DNA of 17,781 bases from Bacteroidales bacterium. Its GTDB lineage: Bacteria > Bacteroidota > Bacteroidia > Bacteroidales > JAADGE01. The stretch lies in contig JALSMF010000195.1 in the NCBI GenBank assembly GCA_026987795.1, forward strand, positions 1-17,781, in the 5' to 3' direction. The first letter of the stretch is position 1. Each line of letters starts with the position of its first letter. The position numbers and the translations under genes are program-made. A model generated the notes under the pieces. The model was not told the DNA's origin, did no database searches, and saw nothing but the letters and a program-made list of their open reading frames with translations. Below, piece after piece: positions 1 to 7,797 of the stretch.

Positions 1-1
1 T

Positions 2-1720
2 GTATCAGAAGTTTTCCTTTTATTTTTACACGGAGCGCATCAAGATGCTTCCGTAACAGGTTATTTTTGTGTGCTCCCGGGATTGTTAATTATTTTAAGT
101 CCTCGATTGAATCCGAAATATTACAGGAAGTTCATAAACGCATATACGATATTTTTAATGTTTATTTCTGCACTAATCATTATTTCGGATGCGGAACTAT
201 ACAGAAACTGGAGGTTCAGAATTGATGCTACGGTTCTGTTATACCTAAAAGACCCTGCAGATGCGGCAGCATCAACCGACATAAAAACGTATATAAAACT
301 TTTAACAATTTTTGTGTTATATTTTTCATTGAGTGTATTTCTATATAAAAAATATGTTGATAAGATATTAAAAAAGTTTAAAAAATCCGATATAATAACG
401 TCATTGGTTTTTATTTTTATAACAGGTTCTTTAATTCTTCCGATAAGAGGTTCTGTCGGTATTGCTCCGATGAATACCGGGATGGTTTATTTTTCTGAAA
501 ATAATATTTTTGCAAATCACACTGCAATAAATGCTGTTTGGAATTTAGGAAACGCTCTGGAAAAGTTTCAAAAAGTCGAGAGTATAAAATTTTTTGATGA
601 AAAAACGGCAGAAAAGAATTTTCGTTTTTTATATCCCCGTGTAAAAGAGAAACCGGATACCGACAAAGTTCTTAAAATAAACAAACCGAATATTGTTATT
701 GTAATTTTGGAAAGCTTCACGGCAAAAGTTATAAAACCTTTCGGCGGAAAAGACGGAATAACCCCGAATTTAAATAAAATAGCCGAAGAAGGTATTATTT
801 TTAAAAATTTTTATGCAACCGGAGACAGAACCGTAAAGGGAATATTTGCAATACTAAGCGGCTACCCGTCACTTCCTAAAACAAGTATGATGAGCTATCC
901 GAATAAAGCAGAAAAAATACCTACAATAACGGAAAAATTAAAAAAATCGGGCTACAGTACGGAATGGATTTGCGGGTTTGATATAAATTTTGCAGATATA
1001 AAGCCTTATCTGTTACATAATAAATTTGACAAAGTCATTACAATTAATGATTTTCCTAAAGCAAACAGAAATTCAAAATGGGGAGTTCACGACCATATTG
1101 TTTTCAATAAACTGTATGAAGAGTGCAAAGCCGATACAAGCCTTTATTTTAAAGTTTGTATGACACTGAGCAGCCACGAACCTTTCGACGTCCCTATGAA
1201 AACTGTTTTTCGGGGAAATGACGAAGACAGTCGTTTTTTAAACTCGGTTTATTACACGGATAAATCAATCGGAGAATTTATTCACAAAATGAAAACCCTG
1301 AAAAGCCGAAAAAATACACTGATAATTTTTGTTGCCGATCACGGGAGCAGGTTGCCTGAGAACACAAGTCCTTATGTTCCCGTAAGGTATAAAATCCCGA
1401 TGATTTGGACGGGAGGAGCCATAAAAAAAGACACCGTAATTAATAAGTTCGCAGGACAAACGGATATTTCGACAACACTGCTTTCTCAGTTAAATATCAA
1501 TACCGATGATTTTATTTTCGGAAAAGATATTTTTTCAAAACAATCAAAGAGTTTTGCATTTTACAGTTTTAATAACGGCTTCGGCTTTATTACCGATTCA
1601 ACAACACAGGTTTTTGATATTAACAAAAATGGCTACTTTATATATAAAAACACAGATGAAAACAATATTCTCGGGAAAGCATATTTGCAATACCTAACCA
1701 AAGACTTTATTAAAAAATAA
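2..1720 (+). CDS. LtaS-type membrane sulfatase-fold transferase, 5' end outside window
   Basis: Membrane-bound alkaline-phosphatase/sulfatase-superfamily enzyme of the LtaS / phosphoglycerol transferase type. The reading frame is open back to base 2, and the residues before the first possible start (GTG at 71) already look like this family's N-terminal membrane region (…DASVTGYFCVLPGLL). The gene therefore begins upstream and 572 codons are visible. Hydrophobic segments cover roughly the first third, followed by an extracytoplasmic catalytic domain. Candidate metal and catalytic residues are Glu in VILESF (codon at 710), the nucleophile Thr in GDRTVKG (830), His in SSHEPF (1175) and Asp-His in VADHGS (1337-1342). 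In Gram-positives LtaS polymerises glycerol-phosphate. In a Gram-negative Bacteroidetes the substrate is unknown; transfer of a phosphoglycerol or phosphoethanolamine group to an envelope glycan or lipid is an inference. It converges on trmB, 5 bases between stops. Confidence 0.88.
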   Translation, partial: VSEVFLLFLHGAHQDASVTGYFCVLPGLLIILSPRLNPKYYRKFINAYTIFLMFISALIIISDAELYRNWRFRIDATVLLYLKDPADAAASTDIKTYIKLLTIFVLYFSLSVFLYKKYVDKILKKFKKSDIITSLVFIFITGSLILPIRGSVGIAPMNTGMVYFSENNIFANHTAINAVWNLGNALEKFQKVESIKFFDEKTAEKNFRFLYPRVKEKPDTDKVLKINKPNIVIVILESFTAKVIKPFGGKDGITPNLNKIAEEGIIFKNFYATGDRTVKGIFAILSGYPSLPKTSMMSYPNKAEKIPTITEKLKKSGYSTEWICGFDINFADIKPYLLHNKFDKVITINDFPKANRNSKWGVHDHIVFNKLYEECKADTSLYFKVCMTLSSHEPFDVPMKTVFRGNDEDSRFLNSVYYTDKSIGEFIHKMKTLKSRKNTLIIFVADHGSRLPENTSPYVPVRYKIPMIWTGGAIKKDTVINKFAGQTDISTTLLSQLNINTDDFIFGKDIFSKQSKSFAFYSFNNGFGFITDSTTQVFDINKNGYFIYKNTDENNILGKAYLQYLTKDFIKK

Positions 1721-1725
1721 GATAT

Positions 1726-2418
1726 TTACTCTTTCGGATTTATAAATTCTGACTTTCCGTTTAAACGGAATTTTAAATAGGTAATTTTAAGTCTGTCTTC
1801 CAGAAATTTTTGCTCATAGAATGTTTTAATTTCTGTTACTTCATTTTTAACACCTGCTCCGTATAAATCATCTGTCGAGAAAAGAGTCTCAATATTGTTT
1901 ACTTCCGTAATTTTTTTTGTAAACTCGTGCATTAAAATACTGTCGGTTTTGAGGTGAATTATTCCTTCCGGGTGTAAAATTTCCGAATAAATTTTAAGGA
2001 AACGGGCTGAGGTAAGGCGTTTTTTCATTTTTTTAGGTTGGGGGTCAGGAAAAGTTATCCAGATTTCACGAATTTCGTCAGGTGCAAAAAAGGATGTAAG
2101 AAACTCCACTTTATTTCTGATAAAAGCGGCATTTTTTAAACCCTCTTCTTTCACGGTTTTTGCACCTCGCCAAAGTCGAGGACCTTTTATATCAATACCG
2201 ATGAAATTTTTTTGGGGATATTTACGAGCAAGACCAACCGTATATTCTCCTTTTCCGCAACCGACTTCCAAAATGACAGGATTGCTGTTTTTAAAATACT
2301 CCTTGTTCCATTTCCCTTTGAGAAAAAAATTACCGGTGAACATTTCCTGTGCCGACGGTTGAAAAAGGTGTTCAAACGTTTCGTTTTCTTTAAATCGTTT
2401 AAGCTTGTTTTTTCCCAT
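1726..2418 (-). CDS. trmB: tRNA (guanine-N7-)-methyltransferase
   Basis: Transfers a methyl group from S-adenosylmethionine to N7 of guanine 46 in the variable loop of tRNAs, in the cytoplasm. The 230-residue product has the usual family length. The SAM-binding motif I is EVGCGKG (residues 51-57), with acidic motif II around GIDIKGPR (74-81). The family signature appears as TFPDPQPKKMKKRL (122-135), where most homologues have PDPWPKK. LKTDS lies downstream, and the C-terminal region contains the family's T-E-xx-TFYE element. The ATG start is one base from the stop of the upstream Nudix gene, so the two are almost certainly cotranscribed. A perfect 16-bp palindrome overlaps the 3' end of the coding sequence (1755-1770). 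Identification is secure. Confidence 0.95.
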   Translation of the reverse strand: MGKNKLKRFKENETFEHLFQPSAQEMFTGNFFLKGKWNKEYFKNSNPVILEVGCGKGEYTVGLARKYPQKNFIGIDIKGPRLWRGAKTVKEEGLKNAAFIRNKVEFLTSFFAPDEIREIWITFPDPQPKKMKKRLTSARFLKIYSEILHPEGIIHLKTDSILMHEFTKKITEVNNIETLFSTDDLYGAGVKNEVTEIKTFYEQKFLEDRLKITYLKFRLNGKSEFINPKE

Positions 2419-2419
2419 T

Positions 2420-3052
2420 TTAATTAAAATCTTTTTTTAACAAATCTGCAAATTCGCTTAAAATCATAGCGGAAGCACCCCATATTTCAAATTCTTTAAA
2501 AACATAAAAAGGTGCCGTTATTTTTTCGTTTCTTGTCGAGACGTATTTTTCTGTTTTTTCTGCGGAAACGACAATTTTAAAATCTGCAAAATAAACATCC
2601 TGAACCTCTTTTTTATTAATACATAATTTCGGAAAATAATCAATTATCCCGACAAAAGGATAAACTAAAAATTTGCTGACAGGAATAAACAAAGGTGTTA
2701 AACCTCGTATTATTCTGACATTTTCTTTTTTTATTCCTATTTCCTCTTCTGTTTCGCGTAATGCTGTATATTCAAGATCCTTGTCTGATATTTCAACTTT
2801 TCCTCCCGGAAAAGCAATTTGTCCGGAATGACTGCCGTTATCTTCCGCACGTTTGATAAAAATGAGCTTATAAGTTTTGTTTTCGGGAAATAACAATAAA
2901 AGAACGGCACTTTTCTTAACGTTATTTATATCAAAATCATAAGACATATTCAATCGGCTTTCAGGCATCATCTTAATATGGGAAGAGTGTCCCGGAAGCT
3001 TGTTTTGTAACGCTTTAAGAAGTTTGTCCTTAATATTTTCGACATAGCTCAT
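2420..3052 (-). CDS. Nudix hydrolase, CoA pyrophosphatase (NudL/CoAse) type
   Basis: 210-residue Nudix hydrolase. It carries the extended UPF0035/CoAse signature GSHSGQIAFPGG (residues 73-84) directly before a Nudix box ending ALRETEEEIGI (97-107). The two-residue longer spacing inside the box is what NudL-type enzymes show, and the LRxHxGQ-like element is what separates CoA pyrophosphatases from other Nudix proteins. The likely reaction is hydrolysis of CoA or oxidised CoA to phosphopantetheine and 3',5'-ADP, with Mg2+ or Mn2+ bound by the RExxEE glutamates. It sits between the LolC/E-type permease (8-base gap) and trmB (1-base gap) in one transcription unit, so the link looks like co-expression rather than a shared pathway. 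The family is clear; the exact substrate is inferred. Confidence 0.87.
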   Translation of the reverse strand: MSYVENIKDKLLKALQNKLPGHSSHIKMMPESRLNMSYDFDINNVKKSAVLLLLFPENKTYKLIFIKRAEDNGSHSGQIAFPGGKVEISDKDLEYTALRETEEEIGIKKENVRIIRGLTPLFIPVSKFLVYPFVGIIDYFPKLCINKKEVQDVYFADFKIVVSAEKTEKYVSTRNEKITAPFYVFKEFEIWGASAMILSEFADLLKKDFN

Positions 3053-3060
3053 TGAATTAT

Positions 3061-4305
3061 TTATTTAAAAGAAATTGTTTTTGACGGATGAATTTTTGCA
3101 ACTAACAAAGCCGGTAATATTAAAACTAAAATACTTATAATCAATGTTCCGGCATTTAATAATAAGATATTAAAGATATTAAAATCAACAGGAACGCTGT
3201 CAACATAATACAAATCCGGATTAAGCGGAATGAGTTTAAAAAACTGCTGCAACAATAAAATTCCGATACTTAATATATTACCGATTATTAATCCCTTTAA
3301 AATGAGAAATGCTCCGTTGTATAAAAAGATATTAATAATTTTAGAATTATCTGCACCAAGAGCTTTAAAAATACCTATCATAGATGTGCGCTCGAGAATT
3401 ATTGTCAGCAGTGCGGCTATCATACTTAAAACAGAAACAATTATCATAAGTGTAAGTATTACGACAACATTTGTATCGGAAAGTTTGAGCCATTGCACAA
3501 TAAAAGCATTATCACGGAGGTAATTACTGACTTTTAGCATACTTCCGTCTTCGTTTATTACCGAAGCTACTTCATCCTGTACCTTTTCTGTCATTTCTTC
3601 GGGGTTAACAAAATCATCGATAAAAACTTCAAAACCGCTTATTTGGTCTTTGTTCCAGCCGTTTATTTTTTGAATTTGTCTGATATCGCAAACGGCAATC
3701 ATTTTGTCAAGCTCCTGCATTCCGGTTTTGTATATACCGCAAACTTTAAAACGTCGTGCTTTCGGCGGATTTTGAATAAAGAAAATATCAACGTTGTCGC
3801 CTGTTTTATAATTTAGTAAACTTGCTGTTTTTTCAGAAATAAGGATATCGTTTGTTTTTTTATCGGCAAAAATATCAGGGACTCTTCCTTCAATCAGGTT
3901 TTCTTTTAAAAAGTTCCAATTATAATCATTACCCACACCTTTTAGTATTATACCTTGAACTTCGGAGCTTGTTTTTATAATACCCGGCTTTGTTGCATAA
4001 ATTTGAATATGGTTTATTCCCTTTATTTTGGTAATACCCGGATAAAAGGGTTGTTTTTTGCTTACGGGAAGAGTTTCGTAAGTTTCATTTATATCTCTGT
4101 TTTTTATTGTGATATGTGCCTGAAAACCGATTATTTTTTTATAAACACCGTCTTTAAAACCCGTTACGACAGAAACGGTAATAATCATAACGGCAATACC
4201 GACGGCTACAACACTGACAGCAATGTTGAGCACAGAGGCAGACATTCTTTTTTTATTTATCTGCGAAAAAGTTATTCGTTTTGCCGTAAATAATGCAAAG
4301 TTCAA
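3061..4305 (-). CDS. ABC transporter permease of the LolC/LolE (FtsX/MacB) family, TTG start
   Basis: 414-residue inner-membrane permease of the lipoprotein-release type. It has one N-terminal membrane helix (about residues 22-48), a large periplasmic domain (about 50-270) and three C-terminal helices (about 275-300, 325-350, 380-405). The sequence IFKALGAD (about 312-319) is the cytoplasmic coupling segment typical of FtsX/LolE proteins. The start is a TTG: it gives MNFALFTAKRI, which matches how Bacteroidetes LolE-like proteins begin, whereas the next ATG would remove the conserved amphipathic N-terminus. The presumed role is extraction of outer-membrane lipoproteins for the Lol pathway. 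The ATPase (LolD) is not adjacent, so it must be encoded elsewhere. It is the first gene of the unit continuing into the Nudix gene and trmB, and a good promoter lies about 25-30 bases upstream. Confidence 0.87.
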   Translation of the reverse strand: MNFALFTAKRITFSQINKKRMSASVLNIAVSVVAVGIAVMIITVSVVTGFKDGVYKKIIGFQAHITIKNRDINETYETLPVSKKQPFYPGITKIKGINHIQIYATKPGIIKTSSEVQGIILKGVGNDYNWNFLKENLIEGRVPDIFADKKTNDILISEKTASLLNYKTGDNVDIFFIQNPPKARRFKVCGIYKTGMQELDKMIAVCDIRQIQKINGWNKDQISGFEVFIDDFVNPEEMTEKVQDEVASVINEDGSMLKVSNYLRDNAFIVQWLKLSDTNVVVILTLMIIVSVLSMIAALLTIILERTSMIGIFKALGADNSKIINIFLYNGAFLILKGLIIGNILSIGILLLQQFFKLIPLNPDLYYVDSVPVDFNIFNILLLNAGTLIISILVLILPALLVAKIHPSKTISFK

Positions 4306-4334
4306 AAGGATAAAATTATGGTTAAATTTAAGTA

Positions 4335-4362
4335 CAAAAGTAGTTTTTTATTTTTTATCAAA
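4335..4362 (-). promoter_or_regulatory. Bacteroidetes-type promoter for the permease-Nudix-trmB unit
   Basis: On the minus strand TTTG (4359-4362) is followed after 16 bases by TACTTTTG (4335-4342), an exact match to the TAnnTTTG -7 box of Bacteroidetes sigma-ABfr promoters. The spacer is slightly shorter than the usual 17-23. The predicted transcript start near 4330 leaves a leader of about 25 bases before the TTG start. Downstream genes can thus be expressed independently of folK. Confidence 0.6.
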
Positions 4363-4402
4363 AAAAATACAAAAATAAGCGAATATATTTTTTTAAGAGA
4401 GG

Positions 4403-4894
4403 TCATAAATCTTGCCGCAACTGATTAATGTTTTGTTCTAATTCTTTAATCGAAAGATTAAAAACCGGGTGAATAAAACCGGGTGCGACCTGCAACAGCG
4501 GTTCTAATACAAAACTTCTGAGATGAAGCAAAGGGTGGGGGACAGTAAGATTTCGAGAGTTTATAATTTTATTTCCGAAGAATAAAATATCTATATCAAT
4601 TTCTCGTGCTCGGTAAACAACGTTTTCTCCTTGCTTATATGATTTTGTTTTTCTGCCGAGTTCTTTTTCTATACGTTGTGTTTTTGCGAGTAAACTTTTC
4701 GGAGACAACAGAGTTTTTGTCATAACAACAATATTTAAGTAATCAAAATCGTCATATCCCCAGGACTTTGTTTCAAAAACCTCGGAAACATTGATTATTT
4801 CCCCTATGCTGTTACCGATATTTTCGACAGCGTTATTAATATTACTCAACCTGTCTCCCTTGTTGCTGCCTAATGACAGAAAAACTTGCGTCAT
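4403..4894 (-). CDS. folK: 2-amino-4-hydroxy-6-hydroxymethyldihydropteridine pyrophosphokinase
   Basis: HPPK transfers pyrophosphate from ATP to 6-hydroxymethyl-7,8-dihydropterin, the step before dihydropteroate synthase in folate synthesis. The 163-residue product has the family's usual single-domain length. Motifs in order are the N-terminal LSLGSNKGDR (residues 6-15), the pterin-side ETKSWGYDDFDYLN (41-54), the Mg2+/ATP motif RAREIDIDIL with Asp100 and Asp102, and PHPLLHLRSFVLEPL (119-133) followed by APGFIHP. There is no fused FolB or FolP domain. It reads in the same direction as the permease gene, 97 bases downstream, but that gap holds a separate promoter, so read-through is optional. 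The start codon is the only ATG preceding the conserved LSLGSN. Confidence 0.95.
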   Translation of the reverse strand: MTQVFLSLGSNKGDRLSNINNAVENIGNSIGEIINVSEVFETKSWGYDDFDYLNIVVMTKTLLSPKSLLAKTQRIEKELGRKTKSYKQGENVVYRAREIDIDILFFGNKIINSRNLTVPHPLLHLRSFVLEPLLQVAPGFIHPVFNLSIKELEQNINQLRQDL

Positions 4895-4955
4895 TTTTAT
4901 ATAGTTGATTTGTTTTGTCGTAAATTTAAACTTTTTTAAAATAATTTTATAAAAA

Positions 4956-4988
4956 TTTGCACAAACATAAAAAAATATAATAAATTTG
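4956..4988 (+). promoter_or_regulatory. Promoter of tRNA-Gln
   Basis: TTTG (4956-4959), 21 bases, then TAAATTTG (4981-4988) matches the Bacteroidetes -33/-7 arrangement. The tRNA begins 14 bases after the -7 box, so the predicted primary transcript has a 5' leader of only about ten bases. Confidence 0.65.
4962..4969 (-). promoter_or_regulatory. Possible -7 box of folK promoter
   Basis: TATGTTTG on the minus strand fits TAnnTTTG and would start transcription about 60 bases before folK. The nearest TTTG upstream (4995-4998) is 25 bases away, longer than usual. The box lies inside the spacer of the divergent tRNA promoter, so the two promoters would overlap. This is a weak call. Confidence 0.3.
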
Positions 4989-5002
4989 CACCCTCAAAAC
5001 AC

Positions 5003-5073
5003 TGACCCATGGTGTAATGGTAACACAGATGGTTTTGGTCCATCCGTTCTAGGTTCGAGTCCTGGTGGGTCAG
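5003..5073 (+). tRNA. tRNA-Gln (anticodon UUG)
   Basis: A complete 71-base cloverleaf can be folded by eye. The acceptor arms TGACCCA/TGGGTCA pair fully, and the D arm is GTG/CAC around TAATGGTAA. The anticodon stem GATGG/CCATC closes the seven-base loop TTTTGGT, giving anticodon TTG (glutamine). The T arm is CTAGG/CCTGG with one G-U pair around TTCGAGT. The discriminator is G, and CCA is not encoded, so it must be added after transcription. It stands alone with its own promoter and terminator between divergent folK and the end of the nqr operon. Confidence 0.96.
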
Positions 5074-5081
5074 CAGATTTG

Positions 5082-5125
5082 AAAAAACCCTGTTAGTTTA
5101 AAAATTAACAGGGTTTTTTGTTTTT
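5082..5125 (+). terminator. Rho-independent terminator of tRNA-Gln
   Basis: The arms AAAAAACCCTGTTA (5082-5095) and TAACAGGGTTTTTT (5106-5119) pair over 14 bp around a ten-base loop. A T-rich tail follows (5114-5125, interrupted by one G). It begins 9 bases after the tRNA's 3' end. Confidence 0.9.
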
Positions 5126-5159
5126 ATAAGCAGCCGTACAAAATTTTAATTTTTTCCGA

Positions 5160-5211
5160 AAACACAAAAAGGTCTTTTCGTTTTTTAATAGGAAAAGACC
5201 TTTTTGTGTTT
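5160..5211. terminator. 20-bp hairpin terminating the nqr operon, possibly bidirectional
   Basis: Bases 5160-5179 and 5192-5211 are perfect inverted copies (core AAAAAGGTCTTTTC) around a 12-base loop. The hairpin lies 19 bases past the nqrF stop on the minus strand, where T-rich sequence forms the 3' arm and tail. Because both arms end in A/T runs it could also stop plus-strand read-through from the tRNA gene. Confidence 0.85.
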
Positions 5212-5229
5212 GTTATACTTTACTTATTT

Positions 5230-6501
5230 CTATCCTCCGAAATCGTCAAACATTATATTTTCTTCCGGAACACCAAGATCAAACAGCATTTTTTCTACTG
5301 CGGCATTCATCATCGGCGGTCCGCAAAGATAGTATTCAATTTCTTCCGGCTCTTCGTGATTTTTAAGATACATATCATAAATTACCTGATGTATAAATCC
5401 GGTAGGACCTGTCCAGTTGTCACTTTCTAACGGTTCAGACAAAGCAAGATGCCATTCAAAGTTTTCATTTTCGGCTGCAATTTCATCAAAATCTTCTACA
5501 TAAAAAGCCTCTCGCAAGGAACGGGCTCCGTACCAAAACGTTGCTTTTCGTTTTGTTTTTTTTGTTTTAAACTGGTCAAAAATATGAGACCGCATAGGAG
5601 CCATTCCGGCACCTCCGCCTATAAACATCATTTCGTTGTCTGTATCTTTTATAAAGAATTCACCGTAAGGTCCTGAAATTGTTACTTTATCTCCCGGTTT
5701 TTTTGAAAATATATAGGAGGAACAAATACCGGGATTAACATTCATAAATGTACCCTTAGCTTTATCCCACGGCGGGGTTGCTATTCTTATATTCAACATT
5801 ATTATATTTCCTTCAGCGGGGTGGTTTGCCATAGAATATGCCCGATAAGTTTCCTCTGTGTTTTTCATTGTTAAATCCCACATTTTGAACTTATCCCAAT
5901 CTTCCCTGTATTCTTCTTCAATATCAAAATCTTTAAAATGTACCGTAACTTTAGGCACGTCTATTTGTATGTACCCGCCCGAGCGAAAATCAAGATTTTC
6001 TCCGTCCGGAAGCTTAACTATAAACTCTTTAATAAATGTTGCAACATTTTTGTTTGAAATAACTTCGCATTCCCATTTTTTAATTCCCATTATTTCTTTA
6101 GGAATTTGAATTTTCATGTCTTCTTTAACCTTTACCTGGCAGGCAAGACGTTTGTGTTCTTTTATTTCTTTTCTTGTAAAAAACGGTTTTTCCGTCGGAA
6201 GGATTTCTCCGCCGCCTTCTAATACTTCACATTCGCACATACCGCAGGTTCCTCCTCCTCCGCAAGCCGACGGTAAGAGTATTTTATTACTTTGAAGTGT
6301 TGATAACAGGGTACTTCCGGGAGATACTGTAAGAAGGTGCTCTTCATCATCGTTGATATTAATTTTTACTTCTCCGGAAGGTAAAAGCTTAGATTTAGCA
6401 AAAAGTAATATCAAAACTAAGAGAAGTATTATAATCAAAAATGCGATAACACTTATTGTTATGATTTCAGTAATCGATTGCTGAACTGCTGATATAAACA
6501 T
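5230..6501 (-). CDS. nqrF: Na+-translocating NADH:quinone reductase subunit F
   Basis: NADH-oxidising subunit of Na+-NQR: hydride passes from NADH to FAD, then to a [2Fe-2S] cluster facing the cytoplasm. The 423-residue chain has one N-terminal membrane helix (about residues 13-35), then a ferredoxin domain with cluster ligands Cys80, Cys86, Cys89 and Cys121 (CGGGGTCGMC … RLACQV). The FAD-binding domain carries RAYSMANHP, and the NADH-binding domain carries GGGAGMAPMRSH and YYLCGPPMM. The C-terminus DDFGG is the hallmark ending of NqrF. It is the last gene of the operon, 29 bases after nqrE, and is followed by the strong hairpin. All cofactor motifs are intact. The closest alternative, an aromatic-ring oxygenase reductase, lacks the N-terminal helix and this ending. 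Confidence 0.97.
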   Translation of the reverse strand: MFISAVQQSITEIITISVIAFLIIILLLVLILLFAKSKLLPSGEVKININDDEEHLLTVSPGSTLLSTLQSNKILLPSACGGGGTCGMCECEVLEGGGEILPTEKPFFTRKEIKEHKRLACQVKVKEDMKIQIPKEIMGIKKWECEVISNKNVATFIKEFIVKLPDGENLDFRSGGYIQIDVPKVTVHFKDFDIEEEYREDWDKFKMWDLTMKNTEETYRAYSMANHPAEGNIIMLNIRIATPPWDKAKGTFMNVNPGICSSYIFSKKPGDKVTISGPYGEFFIKDTDNEMMFIGGGAGMAPMRSHIFDQFKTKKTKRKATFWYGARSLREAFYVEDFDEIAAENENFEWHLALSEPLESDNWTGPTGFIHQVIYDMYLKNHEEPEEIEYYLCGPPMMNAAVEKMLFDLGVPEENIMFDDFGG

Positions 6502-6530
6502 ATTTGAAAAATATTATTATTTAAAGTTTG

Positions 6531-7151
6531 TTATAATTTTATTCCCATAAAGGTCATAAAGGCTATTCCCATTAAACCTGTTGCAATAAATGTAATGCCT
6601 ATGCCTCTTAAAGGAGCCGGAACGTTTGAGTATCTTATTTTCTCTCTTATTGCCGCAATACCTACGATTGCCAGAAACCAACCGATACCGGAGCCGAGCC
6701 CGAATACAGTAGCCTCACCTATTGATGCATATTCTCTTTCTTGCATAAATAATGCTCCTCCGAGAATTGCACAGTTTACCGCAATAAGAGGAAGAAATAT
6801 TCCTAATGAGGAATATAATGCCGGAGCAAACTTTTCTACAATCATTTCTACAAGCTGAACCATTGATGCTATAACGGCAATAAACATAATGAAACTCAGA
6901 AAACTTAAATCAATATTCGTTGCCGAATCTCCCAGCAGCCAAGTTAAAGCACCTTCTTTCAGGATATAGTTTTCTAACAGCCAGTTAACAGGAACCGTTA
7001 TTCCTAAAACAAATATCACTGCTATTCCAAGCCCGGTTGCTGTATTAACTGTTTTTGACACAGCAAGATATGAGCACATGCCTAAAAAGTAGGCAAATAT
7101 CATATTATCAACAAAAACAGATTTTACGAAGATGTTTATATATTCTTCCAT
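6531..7151 (-). CDS. nqrE: Na+-translocating NADH:quinone reductase subunit E
   Basis: A 206-residue, very hydrophobic protein with about six membrane helices. Together with NqrD it holds an intramembrane iron-sulfur centre that carries electrons from NqrF across the membrane. The expected cysteines are seen as FLGMCSYLAVSK (Cys26) and LIAVNCAILGG (Cys127), each in the half-helix repeat shared by NqrD/NqrE and RnfA/RnfE. It lies 23 bases after nqrD and 29 before nqrF. RnfA is the closest relative, but the full nqrA-F context decides for NqrE. Confidence 0.96.
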   Translation of the reverse strand: MEEYINIFVKSVFVDNMIFAYFLGMCSYLAVSKTVNTATGLGIAVIFVLGITVPVNWLLENYILKEGALTWLLGDSATNIDLSFLSFIMFIAVIASMVQLVEMIVEKFAPALYSSLGIFLPLIAVNCAILGGALFMQEREYASIGEATVFGLGSGIGWFLAIVGIAAIREKIRYSNVPAPLRGIGITFIATGLMGIAFMTFMGIKL

Positions 7152-7174
7152 TTTATTTCAATTTTCGTATATTT

Positions 7175-7792
7175 TTAATTTTCAATAAGCTCTCTTGTTT
7201 TACTTCTTTGAACCCAAATAATTACACCTACTATAATTAATGCCATAGGAGGTAAAATTATAAGTCCGTTATCGGCATACCCGAAGTCATAAAAACTTTG
7301 AGGTATTATTTTAAACCCTGCAAGAGAACCCGATCCGAAAAATTCTCTGACGGCAGAAACAATTATAAGGATAACGGCATAACCCGCTCCGTTTCCGATA
7401 CCGTCTAAAAAAGAAGGAATAGGTTTGTTTCCGAGAGCAAATGCCTCAAGTCTTCCCATAATAATACAATTTGTTATAATCAAGCCGACAAAAACTGAAA
7501 GTTGTTTGCTTATGTCATAAACATATGCTTTCAATATTTGGTCTACAATAATTACTAAGGCTGCGATTACCACTAATTGAACAATAATTCTGATACGAGA
7601 AGGAATTGTATTTCTTAAAAGCGAAATTATAACATTTGCAAAAGCCATTACGGCAATTACGGACAATGACATAACTATTGCCGGCATAAGTTTTACCGTA
7701 ACCGCAAGAGCTGAACATATCCCCAGTACCTGAACCGTAATAGGATTATTTAGGTTTAAAGGGTCTGTAATAAGTTTTAAATTTTTTCCCAT
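7175..7792 (-). CDS. nqrD: Na+-translocating NADH:quinone reductase subunit D
   Basis: A 205-residue integral membrane subunit homologous to NqrE and arranged inversely to it. The conserved cysteines are in VLGICSALAVTVK (Cys26) and LIITNCIIMGRLEAFA (Cys109); the latter stretch is almost diagnostic for NqrD/RnfE. About six membrane helices are apparent. The role is electron relay through the intramembrane Fe-S centre shared with NqrE. It starts 5 bases after the nqrC stop, the tightest junction in the operon, suggesting translational coupling. Confidence 0.96.
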   Translation of the reverse strand: MGKNLKLITDPLNLNNPITVQVLGICSALAVTVKLMPAIVMSLSVIAVMAFANVIISLLRNTIPSRIRIIVQLVVIAALVIIVDQILKAYVYDISKQLSVFVGLIITNCIIMGRLEAFALGNKPIPSFLDGIGNGAGYAVILIIVSAVREFFGSGSLAGFKIIPQSFYDFGYADNGLIILPPMALIIVGVIIWVQRSKTRELIEN

Positions 7793-7797
7793 TTTTA

